From Adiantum capillus-veneris (Eukaryota; Streptophyta; Polypodiopsida; Polypodiales; Pteridaceae), in assembly GCA_014529385.2 (NCBI GenBank), contig CM043959.1, positions 53,741,253 to 53,803,252 of the forward strand: a stretch of DNA of 62,000 nucleotides. Reading direction: 5' to 3'. Of this stretch, positions 1 through 12,418 are shown piece after piece. The notes beneath the pieces were generated by a model, which was not told the DNA's origin, did not search any database, and saw only the letters and a program-made list of their open reading frames with translations. Made by a program: the position numbers and the translations under genes. Numbering within the stretch: position 1 is the stretch's first letter; every line of letters begins with the position of its first letter.

Positions 1-695
1 GGGAGAACACAGCTTGTCCATAAATAGAAGCCGAATGCTCCTCTTGGTAGACGAGGTCCGCCAAAAATGTTCTAAAATATTGGACATGAGAGATTGGAAG
101 CGCAACCGAGGCCAGGATAACAAAGGCAAGTAAAACTGCACATAAGCCACAAGGATGCATTGGACAATCTTGAGACACACATGAAGTGGCCACTTGGACA
201 ATTTCCAATAATTCAACTTGGAATGTAGACGTTGGAGCACCCAATCCGTTTTCTTCTTAGCCGATACATTCCAACCCAACGAATAACCCAAATGGCGAAC
301 CAGAACATGGGGAGGAACAATCTCCCGAGGCCACAATATCTTATGCCAGGCACACTCTTTCAGAGGCAATAGCTTGGATTTGCAAAAGTTAACTTTGAGA
401 CCTGCTGCCAATCCAAACAAGTGAAGAGTATGCATAATCTGTTGTACATCATCATAGTTATTATGAGGCATGAATAAAGAGTCATCCGCGTAAGCCTGAC
501 TAGCAAACTGTCGACCTGAAGGTAAAGTAAGGCCATGTAGCCTACCAGTGGAGGTCAAGGAATCCAAATACATAAACGAGGGATGAGTAGCGATCGTATA
601 AAGCAAAGCACTCAGAGGGTAGCCCTACCGTACCGACCGTCCCAAAGGCCAAGATTCTGTGAGAGAACCATCCAGCAAGCCTGCAGAAGTATTGT
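1..695 (-). mobile_element. LINE A fragment (reverse transcriptase part)
   Basis: This is a partial non-LTR retrotransposon read on the minus strand, cut by the left window edge. Around 480-600 it encodes the RT active-site neighbourhood, and around 648-690 a segment equivalent to the GILDGELTES block of the better copies. It aligns by eye with 13514-14280 and 17800-18420 but is more diverged than those two copies are from each other, so it is probably a separate subfamily. At about 695 it joins LINE B abruptly, jumping from RT to the zf-RVT-proximal region. No open frame spans it. Family assignment is good; the exact right border is uncertain by about 15 bases. Confidence 0.75.
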
Positions 696-1263
696 TTGCA
701 TATACGCTTGTAGTGTAATCCAAGTCCAAAGGTAAGAGCTGCTTGTCTGAACAAGAGCACCCGTCCTTCAGTGTCTATCATATTTGTTATCCTGTCAACA
801 CCTTTGTGGGAGAGAAAGTAAGCATGTCTAGGAGAGCGTTGAACAAGAGTCTGAGCAAAAACTCTACTCCAATGCAAACTCTCCAATCGAAGTGAATTTC
901 CACAGGTGTTATCTCTACCATTCCACAACGATTCCCTCATGAACAACTTCCAATCTACCACTAGACTGGAAGCAAAGGGACATTCCGGAATTGCAGCTTC
1001 ATTTTTACCAAAAACCACATCCCAATTCAACTGCTGCCAATGACCGAAGGTTGACGTGGAAACCGCACGAGAGCATAAAAATGCAAGCATCTGTGTCCAG
1101 GGCTGTTTTTGCTCAACCAACACCAACAACAAAGTAGCCTTCCTTGTTGTAACATGAGATCACAAATGAAGAATATTCAGACCACTATAACGTTTTGGAG
1201 TACAGAGCATATCCATCGCAAGCAATGGCAAGCCTTTTCTGTGAGAGGAAGTGGACCAGAAGT
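696..1263 (-). mobile_element. LINE B, 3' part (left of the copia insertion)
   Basis: This is the downstream part of LINE B, between the RT and the terminal zf-RVT domain. It encodes a GGLNIL-like block and a TLVQRSPR..AYFLS block that recur in copies C, D, G and E. It is separated from the rest of LINE B by the copia-1 insertion. Its true 3' end (zf-RVT and poly-A) is missing, replaced at about 695 by LINE A. The 5-bp sequence gaagt at 1259-1263 is the left target-site duplication of copia-1. Confidence 0.8.
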
Positions 1264-1419
1264 TGTTGGGTTAAAGGCCCTAAATGACCCCTTTATGTAC
1301 ATTTTTTTACTTTGTCCAGGTTTAATGTTGTCCAGGTTCACATTGAACCTGGACACATTTTTTGAAGTCGCTTATAATAAAAGTGGGAGGCCACAAAAAC
1401 CACTTACGCAGGTTCCCCC

Positions 1420-1450
<31 letters not shown>

Positions 1451-1560
1451 GTGATTTCGATTGCTACAGCCTTCTTGCACTCACGCCTTGGCTCCACCCG
1501 GCCCAAACTTGTACTCTTCCTCCTCGCGCATCTCCCGGTAGCCTCTTCTTCGCGCTTTCA
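1264..1560 (+). repeat. copia-1 5' LTR
   Basis: Direct repeat of 297 bp starting TGTTGGG and ending ctttca. It contains a (CT)n tract at 1424-1450 and a perfect 11-bp inverted repeat with a 3-nt loop at 1330-1354. The 3' LTR matches throughout apart from indels and a longer CT tract. Confidence 0.93.
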
Positions 1561-1562
1561 AC

Positions 1563-1574
1563 TGGTATCAGAGC
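1563..1574 (+). promoter_or_regulatory. copia-1 primer-binding site (tRNA-iMet)
   Basis: The sequence tggtatcagagc, two bases after the 5' LTR, is the complement of the plant initiator methionine tRNA 3' end used by Ty1/copia elements to prime minus-strand synthesis. The same 12 bases serve copia-2 at 52962-52973 on the opposite strand. Confidence 0.92.
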
Positions 1575-2006
1575 CCTAGGATCCGAAACAGGACCTACGC
1601 AGGCTACTGGACAGCAAGCTATATTGCTTTCCTGCGTCGATTTTTACTTCCATCGCGAAGCTCCTTACTTCCGGGGTCAAGAAGGTCACCGAAATTGCCA
1701 AAACAGCTTAAAACAGGTTGTTTTTAGGTGAAAATAGGTGATTTACAGGTTATTACAGGTTATAACAACAATACGTAGGTGAATCAAATTAATGGGATCA
1801 TAGGTATTGATGTTTTGTGCGAGGATTTGAGTGAAAAGCTGAGTACAAGTGATTTAAATCGTATATTTAGCTGAAAATTCAGATTTGGACAGTTTTATGT
1901 AAAGAAACAATTGTCTTTTGTATGTAAAGTCTTGAGGTTGCTTCTATTTGCTGAAATTTTTAGCCTATTGCATCTATCTTGTATACACACTTGTGGTTGA
2001 GTTAAG

Positions 2007-5000
2007 ATGGCTGCTACCTCTTCCGCATCTGACACTAAAAGTTTGATGGTCCAGGTTTCGACCTTTGGTAAGAACGCATGCAAGGTATCTTTTTCTTAAA
2101 GGATTGTGAAGATGCATTGGAAGAGAATAAGCTGCAAGGTTTATCCGACTTAGAGTGGGCCAGGTTGAATAAGAAGGCTATGGCGTACATTAAAATGGCT
2201 ATCAATGATGACATTTTGACGGACATCAAGTGTTTAGACACTGCTTATGTTATATGGCAAAAGCTTAAGTCCAATTATGAGAACACTACGTCTGTGAACC
2301 AGGTGCATTTGATGCGAAAGTTGGTGAGCATGCAACTTGATGACTCGAAGTCAGCTTCTAAGCATTTGAGTGCTTTTATAGGTGTGTTGAGTCTGTTGCA
2401 CGACAGTGTGCTTCAGCATTTGATGATAAACTGAAAGCTATTTTCTTGCTTATGACATTGTCAGATACTTGGGAGACATTGGTTGTCTCCTTGAGTAACA
2501 GTCCCAGCCTCACGTATGACGGTGTGAGAGAGTCTATTCTCAATGAAGAGATTAGACGCAGGTCTAATGGGGAAGGTGGCAGCTCTGTCTACAATGCAAG
2601 AGGTAGAAATCAAAAGCGTGATACGGGCAACATGACTCAAAATAGAAGTAAGAGTAAGACAAAGGATAAGGATGTCACTTGCTATCAATGTGGTAGAAAG
2701 GGTCACAAGAAATCTGATTGCAAGTATTTCAAGAAAGAGTAGGATAGGAAGAAGGAAGCGCAAGAGAAGAAGAAGAAAGATGAGAAGAAAGGGGAAAAAT
2801 CAACAGGTGATTCCTCCAAGGATACTGAAAAATGTAAATGTATCCTCTAGTGTGGTCATTGAGGAGTTGTCGGACGTTGAGGAAATCTTCGTTGCAGCTT
2901 CATGCCCCTCAGATTTGGTGATAGCTAATGCAAAAGACATGCTTATCTCAAAGAAAGATGTCATTGATGCATTGCTTTGTGCTAATGATGGACTATCCCA
3001 GTTTTGGATAGTAGATTCTGGTGCTTCTTTTCATGTGACTCCATCTTTGGAGTATTTTGCTACATATGATGTAGGCAATTATGGCAAGGTGTACCTTGGT
3101 GATAATTTTGCTTGCAATATTGAGGGAGTAGGTACCATGCGCTTGGCTCTTAATAATGGTCAAGAGCTTTTATTGAATGATGTCAGGTCGGTACCAGGCA
3201 TTAAGAAAAGTTTGCTATTAGTTGGCCAGTTAGATGCACATGGTTCTAGTACCATCTTTGCTGGGGGTTCATGGAAGTTGCTTAAAGACTCTATGCTTGT
3301 TGCAAAAAAGTGTAAAAGAGGTACTTTGTACTATCTTCGATGCAATGCTTTGCCAGGCAAGTTTCTTGCTGTTGCTATAGTTGCTTCACATACGGAATTT
3401 TGGCACAAGAGACTTGGCCATATGAGCCAAAAGGGTATTGATGTGCTTTTCTCTTTGAAGAGGGTTGATGTAAAAGGCAAAAACTTGGATTTTTGTAACG
3501 ATTGTCTTTATGGAAAGCAAAAGAAATCTTTTAATTACTCTGGTGTCTCTCGCAAAGCTAATCCTCTCGATCTTATTCACTCCGATGTATGCACTATGCC
3601 TGTTAAGTCTTTTGGTGGTGCATTGTATTTTGTTACATTTATTGATGACTGTACTAGGAAAGGATGGGTGCATTTGTTGAAAAGTAAGAGTGAGACTTTT
3701 AATGCTTTTAAGAAGTTTCGTACTTTTGTCACTACTCAAAAGAGTGCTAAGCTTAAATGTCTCAGGCCGACAATGGACGAGAATATATATTTGCTGAATT
3801 TCAGCGTTTTTGTGATGATAATGGGATCAAAAAAGACTTGACAATTTCTTATAATCTGTCTTCGAATGGTGTGGCTGAGAGGTACAACCGTACTTTATGT
3901 GAGAGAGTGCGTCGCATGTTGTCTACCACTAATCTTTCCCAAGAGTTTTAGGGAGAGGCATTAAAAATTGCAGTTCGTACTTGCAATTGCTCTCCTAATA
4001 GTACACTGGAAAATGACATTCTAAAGGAGGTTCGGTTTGGCAAACCTGCCTCTTATGATCATTTGAGAGTATTTGGCTGCGAAGCTTTGTTCCTGTATGT
4101 AATGATTTGAGAACAAAGCTTGTCATGAAGTCCATTAAGGGAGTCTTCCTAGGTTATGGGAAAGAAGGTGAAATGGGCTATAGAGTGTGGTTACCACAAT
4201 TTAGAAAGGTGATTCGTAGCCGAGATGTAGTGTTCAATGAGACAAAATTGCTTAAGAATGCTACAAAATCTGATTCTAACAAGAAAACAGTCAGATTTCA
4301 GTCTCTCGTGCCACCCATTGATGTTGAAAAAGAGGCTCATGATGCATTATCGCAAGCTGAAATTGATCATCAGCTGGTTAACCTTGAGCCAGAAGAGGTA
4401 GGATATGATATTGATGCTCCTAATGAGGATGGACATCCACCTGAATTGGCTAAAATTGATTTTCAGCAGCATGATAGAGCTGAAAATGAGTTGCCTCATG
4501 TTGTAGAACCATTGCCTGAGAATGTAGATCATTGGGTACGCAGGGCAACTCGTTTGAGAAGGCAACCGCAGAGATTTACTCCCTCTTTGCATCATGTACT
4601 GTTGTCAGATGAGGGTGAACCTCTTACTTATAAAGAGGCTAAGTCATGTGAGTCAAGCAGTAAGTGGGAGCTTGCAATGCAAGAGAAAATGAGATCCTTG
4701 TATGCAAATGATACTTGGGATCTTGTGCCATTCCCTAAAGGGAGAAAGGCCCTTCCTAACAAATGGGTGTACAAGATTAAGATCATGGATGAAAAACCCA
4801 AGTACAAGGCAAGATTGGTTGCAAAAGGATATGCACAGAAATCTTTTTCCCTTTTGTAAAGCTTACAACGTTACGTGTCCTTTTTGCTCTCGTTGTGGTG
4901 CTTGATTTGGAATTGAATCAAATGGATGTAAAGACAACGTTTTTGCATGGTGATATTGAGGAGGACATATACGTGAAACAACCTGATGGTTTTGTAGTTC

Positions 5001-6141
5001 CTACATGCGAGGAACTAGTATGCAAACTGAAAAGGGCTCTGTATGGTTTGAAACAATCATCATGGCAGTGGTATAAGAAGTTTGCCACTTTTATGCTGTT
5101 TCAAGGCTTTAAACGCAGCCATGCAGATCATTGTTTGTATACGAAAAGGGATGAAGATGATAGTCCCATCATACTTGGTCTCTACATTGATGACATGCTG
5201 CTTGCAGGGAAACATAAGACTAGTCTCGATGCTATGAAGCGTAAGCTAAATTCAACATTTGCTATGAAGGATTTGGGTGATGCAGAGCATATTTTGGGCA
5301 TGCGTATTAAAAGAGATAGAAAGCTGAAATTATTGTTTTTATCTCAAGAAAAGTATATTGCAAAAGTACTTGACATATTTAATATGGTTGATGCTAAGCT
5401 TCTTGGAGTACCTTTATCTCCATTCACCAAGCTTAGCAAAGCAGATTGCCTAAAGGATGAGGTGGCTTGAAAGCAATGAAGGGAATCCCTTATGCATCAG
5501 TTTGTGGTTCTCTTATGTATGCTATGCTTTCCACTCGTCCCGACATTGCTTATGCAGTGGGAGTTGTTAGTCGATACAAGTCGAATCCTTGCAAAGTGCA
5601 TTGGGAAGATGTCAAATGCGTTCTGAGATATTTGCAAGGTACACAATCAAAGTGTATTTGTTATGGCAAAAGTGACTTAAAGTTGCAAGGATATTGTGAT
5701 GCAGACATGGCAGGTGACATGGATACCAAGAAATCTACTAGTGGATATGTATTTGCTATTGCTGGTGGTGCAATCTATTGGTGTTCTAGGTTGCAAAAAA
5801 TTGTGGCACTAAGCACTACTGACGCTGAATACATTTCAGCCACAGAGGCTTCAAAGGAAGCCATTTGGTTGGGCAGACTTGCAAACGAACTTGGCATGCC
5901 TGCCAGTACTCTAGTGTTGGGATGTGATAGCCAGAGTGTTGTCTATTTAGCCAAAAATGCCATGTTTCATGCGCGTACCAAACGCATAGATGTGCGGTAT
6001 CACTTCATACGTTAGGTATTGGAGGATGGTGTAGTCACCTTGACTAAGATCAATACACAAGATAACCCTGCAGATGTTCTCACCAAGAGTCTTGCTAAGG
6101 CTCAACATGAGCATTGCATACAGCTGGTGGGAGTTGGTTAG
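2007..6141 (+). pseudogene. copia-1 gag-pol polyprotein, degenerate
   Basis: The likely original start is ATG at 2007. Recognisable blocks, in order: copia-type Gag (about 2078-2740) with a CCHC zinc knuckle (CYQCGRKGHKKSDC, about 2677-2720); aspartic protease (IVDSGASFH, about 3010); GAG-pre-integrase (FWHKRLGHMS, about 3400); integrase core (about 3570-3950); RT with YIDDMLLAG (about 5185); RNase H with the TSGYVF block (about 5740) and a stop at 6139-6141. The frame is broken repeatedly, with a shift near 2415, a TAG at 2740, shifts near 3760 and 4100, a TAG near 3949 and a gap near 4850. It would normally yield virus-like-particle, protease, integrase and RT functions; here it is a dead copy. 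Confidence 0.93.
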
Positions 6142-6162
6142 CTTAAAGGCGTCATTTATGCC

Positions 6163-6176
6163 TTTAAGTGGGAGGT
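6163..6176 (+). promoter_or_regulatory. copia-1 polypurine tract
   Basis: The purine-rich tttaagtgggaggt lies immediately upstream of the 3' LTR, where plus-strand DNA synthesis would be primed. Copia-2 has the same arrangement and a nearly identical sequence. Confidence 0.85.
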
Positions 6177-6296
6177 TGTTGGGTTAAAGGTCCTAAATGA
6201 CCCCTTTATGTACATTTTTATACTTTGTCAATGTGAACCTGGACTCATTTTTTAAAGAGGCCACAAAAACCACTAAGATGGGTTTCCTTAAAATCG

Positions 6297-6351
<55 letters not shown>

Positions 6352-6462
6352 TTTCGATCTCCAGTGCTAGAGCCTTCCTGCACTCACGCTTGGATCCACT
6401 CGGCCCAAACCTGCACTCTTCCACCTCGCGTATCTCCCGGTAGCCTCTTCTTCACGCTTTCA
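6177..6462 (+). repeat. copia-1 3' LTR
   Basis: 286-bp LTR matching 1264-1560. It lacks about 25 bases that form one arm of the hairpin in the 5' LTR, and its (CT)n tract (about 6299-6348) is roughly twice as long. It ends ctttca, directly followed by the gaagt TSD. Confidence 0.93.
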
Positions 6463-6467
6463 GAAGT

Positions 6468-8992
6468 GTTCTAGAATCCGAGACATGAAATCTCGAAGAC
6501 GATGGGGTGGCCAATGCAACAATGATAGGAAAAATTGCATGTATGCCACGAAAAGTGATTGCACTATTGTGAGTCTTACATGGAGCGGCCACGTAGACAA
6601 TTTCCAATGACCTTAGTTTATTCTGAACCCATCGCAACAACTTCGCATTGTTAACCGACCAAGCCTACGGATAACCAAGATGCCTCACAATTTGATCAGG
6701 CTTTACTATCTCACGTGGCCATAACATAGCATGCCAATCCATTTGATGCAACGGCAACAATGTAGATTTTTGAAATTCACTTGTAGACCTGCAGCCAACC
6801 CATAAACATGTAGTGCTTCCATAACACAACGAACATCCTCAGGTTGATTTTTAGGCCAAAACATGGAGTCATCCGCACAAGCTTGTGCCACAAAATGATC
6901 ATGGGTTGGCAGTTGCAATCCATGTAGCCGACCATATGCTGTTAAGGAGTCCAGATACAACAGCAGAGGATCTGTAGCAATAGCATACAACATGGCACTC
7001 AAAGGGCATCCTTGCCTTATCGATCGACCAAGATCCTATAACTCACCGACAAGAATTCCTACAGATTGATTGTTTTCATAGAGAATATAGACTACCCGGC
7101 GCATCTTGGGCCCAAAGCCGTTATGATTTGAGCAATGAAGTCCCAATGAACAATGTCAAATGCTTTCTCTATATCAATTTGCATGATAAGCACATCTTGT
7201 CCAGTATATTTTGCATACTCAATTTCAATAAAAGCGTTAGCAATATTATCCATAATTTGCCGGCGAGGGATAAATCCATATCGAGCCGGATGTATGCCGG
7301 AAAACAAATGGTCAGCAACACGTGTAGCCATCATTTTCGACAACAATTTGTAAACGACCGGCATAAGCGTTATTGGACGCCAATGTGAGAAGTATTCACA
7401 CAATGCTTGCTTAGGCAACAATGTCATTAGTCTCTTTTCACGATTGCGGCAACGATTGCGTGGTCTATGCATGATTTATCATGAAAAGGAGTGGCTGCTT
7501 AAGGGATTCCCAAAAGCGAAGGAGAAATTCAACCGTAAGCCCGTTCCATTCAGGTGATTTCCAACGACCAAGATGCAACAAAGTGTCGTGTAACTCATCC
7601 TCAGTAAAACTGGCCTCAAGGGTAGCTACATCATTCATTGTCAATATAGGATGTACATAAGACAATGATAACTGTTTGGCTTTCAAAACCTCACTCGAGC
7701 GAGCCTTAAGCTTTGCAAAAACACATTGAAAATGATCCACCATTGAGTGGGCCAATTGACCTTTGTTGGCCGTCCATTGGCCAGCCTCGTCATTAACCCT
7801 TTTGATAGAGGCAGATGTCCACGAATGATGCAAATGCTTAAAGAATTGTTTCGATGAACAACCTTTATCCATAAAAGCGTATTGTCTTGATCTAATTTTT
7901 CATTTTTGAAGTTTTCTATTATCATTATGCATCAACGAGGTTTTGGCTACGCATAATTCATGTTGTTTTGAATCAGTAAGCCTTCTAGTATTTGCAAGAC
8001 TTCCTAAAGCTTGACAAGTCGCCTTATCCTCCTGCACTTTATTTCTCAACTGGTACATGTACCACGAACCATAATCCTTTATGACTGCCTGGATGCGCAT
8101 GACAAAATGATACCGGGCCACATCCACATCAATAAACACATGAGAGACAAGTAGAGGAATTACCGCTTCAATCAAAGTTTGAAATGCTCTATGTGAAAGG
8201 TATGCATTATTAATATGCAACAACCGCTTACAAAGGAGCGGGAAATCTACATCTAGTGTCTCAAAATAGACCCAAAGCCAAAGAGGAAAATGATCAGAGA
8301 AGATGGAAGAACGATTAGTCCTCATATCACATCCAAACATATCATATTGCGGAGTGCTCGGTACATACCAGCGATCCGTGAGCATTATGAGTAAATGTAT
8401 AACTCCGCTCTGAAGAGTGCGTGCTGGCCCATAGATCCAAGACACCCGTATTACTGACCATGGCATCCCAAGAAGAGCATTCAGAGCTCAACATATGTGA
8501 ATGACCAGTTGTGTTGTTCGTGTTTGCCGGTGCATTATTAAAATCCCTGCACCAGAAAGCATGTGAACGCCAGTAGTATTTGACCAACTCTTGCCAAAGA
8601 TGACTTCTTTGTGCCGAGGCAATGTAAGCATAAATACTAGCAAATTCCAGAATATTCCCTTGGACAAGACATTGAACTATCATCCAAGGCTCCGTTGGAT
8701 CATTATGGGCTAAAACCGTCAGCAGTTAATGACGCACCATCATCAAAACACCCGAGAAAGAACGAGTACTAGCGTAAGCAATCGAGAATCTTGCATGATA
8801 CAAAAATTGACCTACAAAATTATGCTGATTATGCTCATGTAACACCACTATATTTGCTTTATTTGTATATACATAATGCCAAATTAACTTGCACTTGTCC
8901 TGGTTGCACAATCTGCGCACATTATACATAAAGCATCTAAGAGGAGAATGCATCTGTACAGTATTTACAAGAGACGCATAAGGCACTATCAT
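6468..8992 (-). pseudogene. LINE B ORF2 (endonuclease-reverse transcriptase), broken
   Basis: This encodes the enzyme that would nick target DNA and copy LINE RNA at the nick. The apurinic-endonuclease N-terminus is visible near 8900 (a YNVRRL block), with a D-F-N-N block near 8550. RT follows: the YGFIPRRQIMDNI block near 7280, the MQIDIEKAFD motif near 7170, and an ADDSMF active-site block near 6880. The frame is split into at least six pieces. The gene originally continued past the copia-1 insertion into 1258-696. Confidence 0.88.
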
Positions 8993-9049
8993 TTAAGTGG
9001 TATTGCCCATGGGCACATCCGCTTCCATACTAACAGTCAATAAAGCGCT

Positions 9050-9890
9050 GCATGTTGGCAACATGGGTTCCAGATGCAGGAACAACAAAGGGTGGTAGCT
9101 TCAACAAAGATTCATGGCATTCAGACTGCATATGGCCAAATTTGCCACAATTGAAACATGCATCTGCAATTTTTTCCCATTTGAGTTTAAACGGCCTTTT
9201 AACTACGGGTGGATCACTAGAGTCAATCGTTATTCTTGACGGCGTCGGCTTATCCGCATCTCACAATACACAAAATTTATTGAAATTAGTATCCAAGTTT
9301 GGGGGGCATATCACTTTGCCCAACTGAGCAGCTAGGAGAGGCAAGAAATGCTTCCAAGTTTGTGGAAATCCAACTATTTCCACTCAAAATGGGCACCTAT
9401 GTCGTATCAAGCTCTGATAGTCTTTAGTAAGCGTCCGTGGCAATACATGTGTCATTTGCATATTGAAAAACAAGGCAATATTTCCAATAATTTTGAGCGA
9501 GCTTCCATATCTGCAAGTAACACCTCATAAAAACCACGGGCACCAAAATACACTCCTCAGACAGCTTGTCTTTCCAACAGGAAATCAACCCATTGACCTA
9601 TATCTTGTGCCGAGGGCATCTTGCCAGGGAAGAACAAAATGACCGCATTCAATGCATACTGTGCAACCGGATCCATAAGCTGCTGAACGGGAATAACCAC
9701 TTCAGTAGCTTACTGCTGACCTTCCCAAGCATTCCGAGCATCAGCAAAATCCTCTGACAAACACTCTTTGATGATGTTTGCAGCATCCATCGAGGCAAGA
9801 TCCACCTGTTTCCTACACTTAGATACAGCTTCTTATGCCATAACCAATCAAAACTGCACTTACTAGAGAACACACTGGACTAGCACCCAA
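9050..9890 (-). pseudogene. LINE B ORF1 (DUF4283/CCHC Gag-like), broken
   Basis: By alignment with LINE G ORF1 (26515-25310), this minus-strand region encodes the RNA-binding ORF1 protein of plant LINEs. A CCHC zinc-knuckle segment (CFNCGKFGHMQSE) is readable near 9118-9165. The upstream DUF4283-like part is present but crossed by stops and frame changes. It lies just 5' of ORF2, as in copies D and G. Confidence 0.75.
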
Positions 9891-9960
9891 TTTACATTTT
9901 GTTTTTCAAGCTTTCTAGGAAAGACTCTGCTGAACACACCGACAAAAAGAACCATGCTGA

Positions 9961-10076
<116 letters not shown>

Positions 10077-10260
10077 GATTACTCACACCAGTATCTCACA
10101 AAAGGGCCGCGTGCAGGTGAAAACTATCTTCAACCACCTGCGCGCTGAGAAGGGCCTGCGCAGTGTAGGAGTTGCCAAGGCAGAGTCGCGCGACAAACAA
10201 GTGGCAGAAGGATTCACTACACCCGAAACCAACCGTCACTGCCTTACACATCCACATACC

Positions 10261-12006
10261 TTTTTTTTTTGTAATGACAGATTGAATTACAAATGGGAAA
10301 CCTCAAAGCGAGGAAAATCCATAGAAAGTATTACAAGCTGTAACTCAGAAACAATCAAAGTAGAGCTGGTAATGGCTAATAGGGGGCTCATCCAAGTCAT
10401 AGGCAACTTGAAGAGACTGTCTAAGAGATATCTCGAAGAAAGAAACATATTCCACTTGAATCTGCTGAAACATGAGGGAATTCCGTGCTTTCCACACTGT
10501 TCATTGTACCCAGAATCTAACCCAGCCGAAAAAGTATGCATACGGCCGAAGCAAAGGCGGAAGCCCTCCAAAGATCCAAAAAAATTTACCAAATTGTGAT
10601 CCAGGGAAACGCGAGTGAAGAGCTGAAGAGATGCTATCCGCAAACTGTCGCATACGAGAACAGGACCACAGAAGATGTGATATATTCTCAATGCTTGCAC
10701 CACATTGAACGCGTCGCGAAGAGGCCAATCTTCTAGAGCGCAGTAATTTGCCAGTGGGGAGAACCCCAACAATACACCTCCGCATAAACAATCGCTTCTT
10801 GAGAGGTAGCTTAGCATGCCACACTTTCATAACTTTACTTTCATAACTTTATTCATATTTCATACCTTGTCACAGTGTTCTTGGACCCAGGAGGACGATT
10901 GCAAATGATAATACACTTTCTTTGCCGATATCGAACCAAGCGAAGAACCAGCATAGAGCCAATCATAAATTTGATTATCTTCAACTAGCGGCGGGATGGG
11001 AGATACAGAATCGACCAACTCCTTAATAATGTCCTACATGCGTTTGTAGTGTAACCCAAGTCCAAAGGTAAGAGTAGCTTGTCTGAACGAGAGCACCCGT
11101 CCTTCAGCGTCTATGATGTCTGCTATCGTGTCAATACCTTTGTGGGAGAGAAAGTAGGCCTGTCTAGGAGAGCGTTGAACAAGAGTCTGAGCAAAAACTC
11201 AACTCCAATGCAAACTCTCCAAATGAAGTGAATTTCCACAGACCCATCTCTACCATTCCACAACAATTCTGTCGTGACCACCTTCCAATCCGCCACTAGA
11301 CTGGAAGCAAAGGGACATCTCGGAATTGTAGCTTTAACTTTACCAAAAACCACATCCCAATACGATTGTTGCCAATGGCCCAAGGGTGATGTAGAAACCG
11401 CATGAGAGCACAAAAACGCAAGCATCTGCGTCCAAGGTTGTTTTTGCTCAACCAACACCAACAACAAAGTAGCCTTCCTTGCTGTGACATGAGAACACAA
11501 ATGAAGGATATTCAGACCACCACAACGTTTTGGAGTACAGAGCTTATCCATCGGAAGCAATCGCAAGCCTTTTTTGTGAGAAGAAGTGGACCAAAAGTGC
11601 TCCAGAATCCGAGACATGAAATCCTAAAGCTGACGGGGTGGCCAATACAACAGTGGTAGGAAAAATTGCATGTATTCCACCAAAATAGATTGCACTATTC
11701 TAAGTCTTACATGGAGCGGCCAAGTAGACAATTTCCAATACTGCAATTTAGACCTCAGTTTATTCTCAACCCATTGCAACAATTTCGCATTGTTGACCAA
11801 CCAAGCCAACGGATAACCAAGATGTCTCACAATTTGATCATGCTGCACTATCTCACGTGGCGATAATAGAGCATGCCAATCCATTTGATGCAATGGCAAC
11901 AATTTAGATTTTCGGAAATTCACTTGCAGACTTGCAGCCAATCCATAAATATGCAGTGCTTCCATTATACAACGAACATTCTCAGGATGATTTCTAGGCT
12001 AGAACA
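10261..12006 (-). mobile_element. LINE C, 5'-truncated copy with poly(A) tail
   Basis: The minus-strand 3' end is a 10-base poly(A) seen as T10 at 10261-10270. Reading upstream (rightward): 3'UTR, zf-RVT region (10300-10830, with an LPLKKRLF.RR block), the post-RT region (11120-11620) and the end of RT (to 11965). It stops at about 12006, inside the RT, so it is 5'-truncated as LINEs commonly are. It belongs to the same family as B and E. The segment 11577-11630 preserves the target that copia-1 hit in LINE B. Coding frames are interrupted. Confidence 0.85.
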
Positions 12007-12013
12007 TCACATC

Positions 12014-12018
<5 letters not shown>

Positions 12019-12050
<32 letters not shown>
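12019..12050. repeat. (AC)n tract abutting a LINE poly(T)
   Basis: Runs directly into the T10 of the 185-bp LINE end at 12051. On the minus strand this reads poly(A) then (GT)n. Confidence 0.97.
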
Positions 12051-12232
12051 TTTTTTTTTTCGTTTTTGTAAATCAATTTGATTTATCTATTTGTGGGAAA
12101 CCTCAAAGAGAGGAAAACCCACCAAAAAGATGTACAAGAAAAGGAACACTAAAGTGTTCGACTATACAAAATAGCTAAAAGCATTCATAAGAAAGCTGAT
12201 GTATCTTTGCTGTGATATCACCAACTTCCAAG

Positions 12233-12235
<3 letters not shown>
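12051..12235 (-). repeat. Duplicated 185-bp LINE 3' end (stub)
   Basis: T10 plus 175 bases of family-2 LINE 3' end, identical by eye to 12295-12479, where the sequence continues into the full LINE D. It stops at ggcg and runs into (AC)n. It is either a tandem duplication of the (AC)n plus LINE end, or a very short separate insertion. Confidence 0.85.

Positions 12236-12294
<59 letters not shown>
12236..12294. repeat. (AC)n tract between the two 185-bp copies
   Basis: About 59 bases of pure CA repeat joined directly to the poly(T) of LINE D. Confidence 0.97.
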
Positions 12295-12296
<2 letters not shown>

Positions 12297-12418
12297 TTTT
12301 TTTTCGTTTTTGTAAATCAATTTGATTTATCTATTTGTGGGAAACCTCAAAGAGAGGAAAACCCACCAAAAAGATGTACAAGAAAAGGAACACTAAAGTG
12401 TTCGACTATACAAAATAG

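Larger units (their letters stand above)
1264..6462 (+). mobile_element. Ty1/copia LTR retrotransposon (copia-1), old and broken
   Basis: This is a complete but degenerate LTR element of 5199 bp. It has TG...CA LTRs (1264-1560 and 6177-6462), an initiator-Met tRNA primer-binding site, a polypurine tract, and gag-protease-integrase-RT-RNase H in copia order. A 5-bp TSD (gaagt) flanks it at 1259-1263 and 6463-6467. LINE C holds the uninterrupted target at about 11577-11630, which confirms both borders. The LTRs differ in length and by several indels, and the coding frames carry many stops and shifts, so it is old and cannot make its own proteins. Confidence 0.95.
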
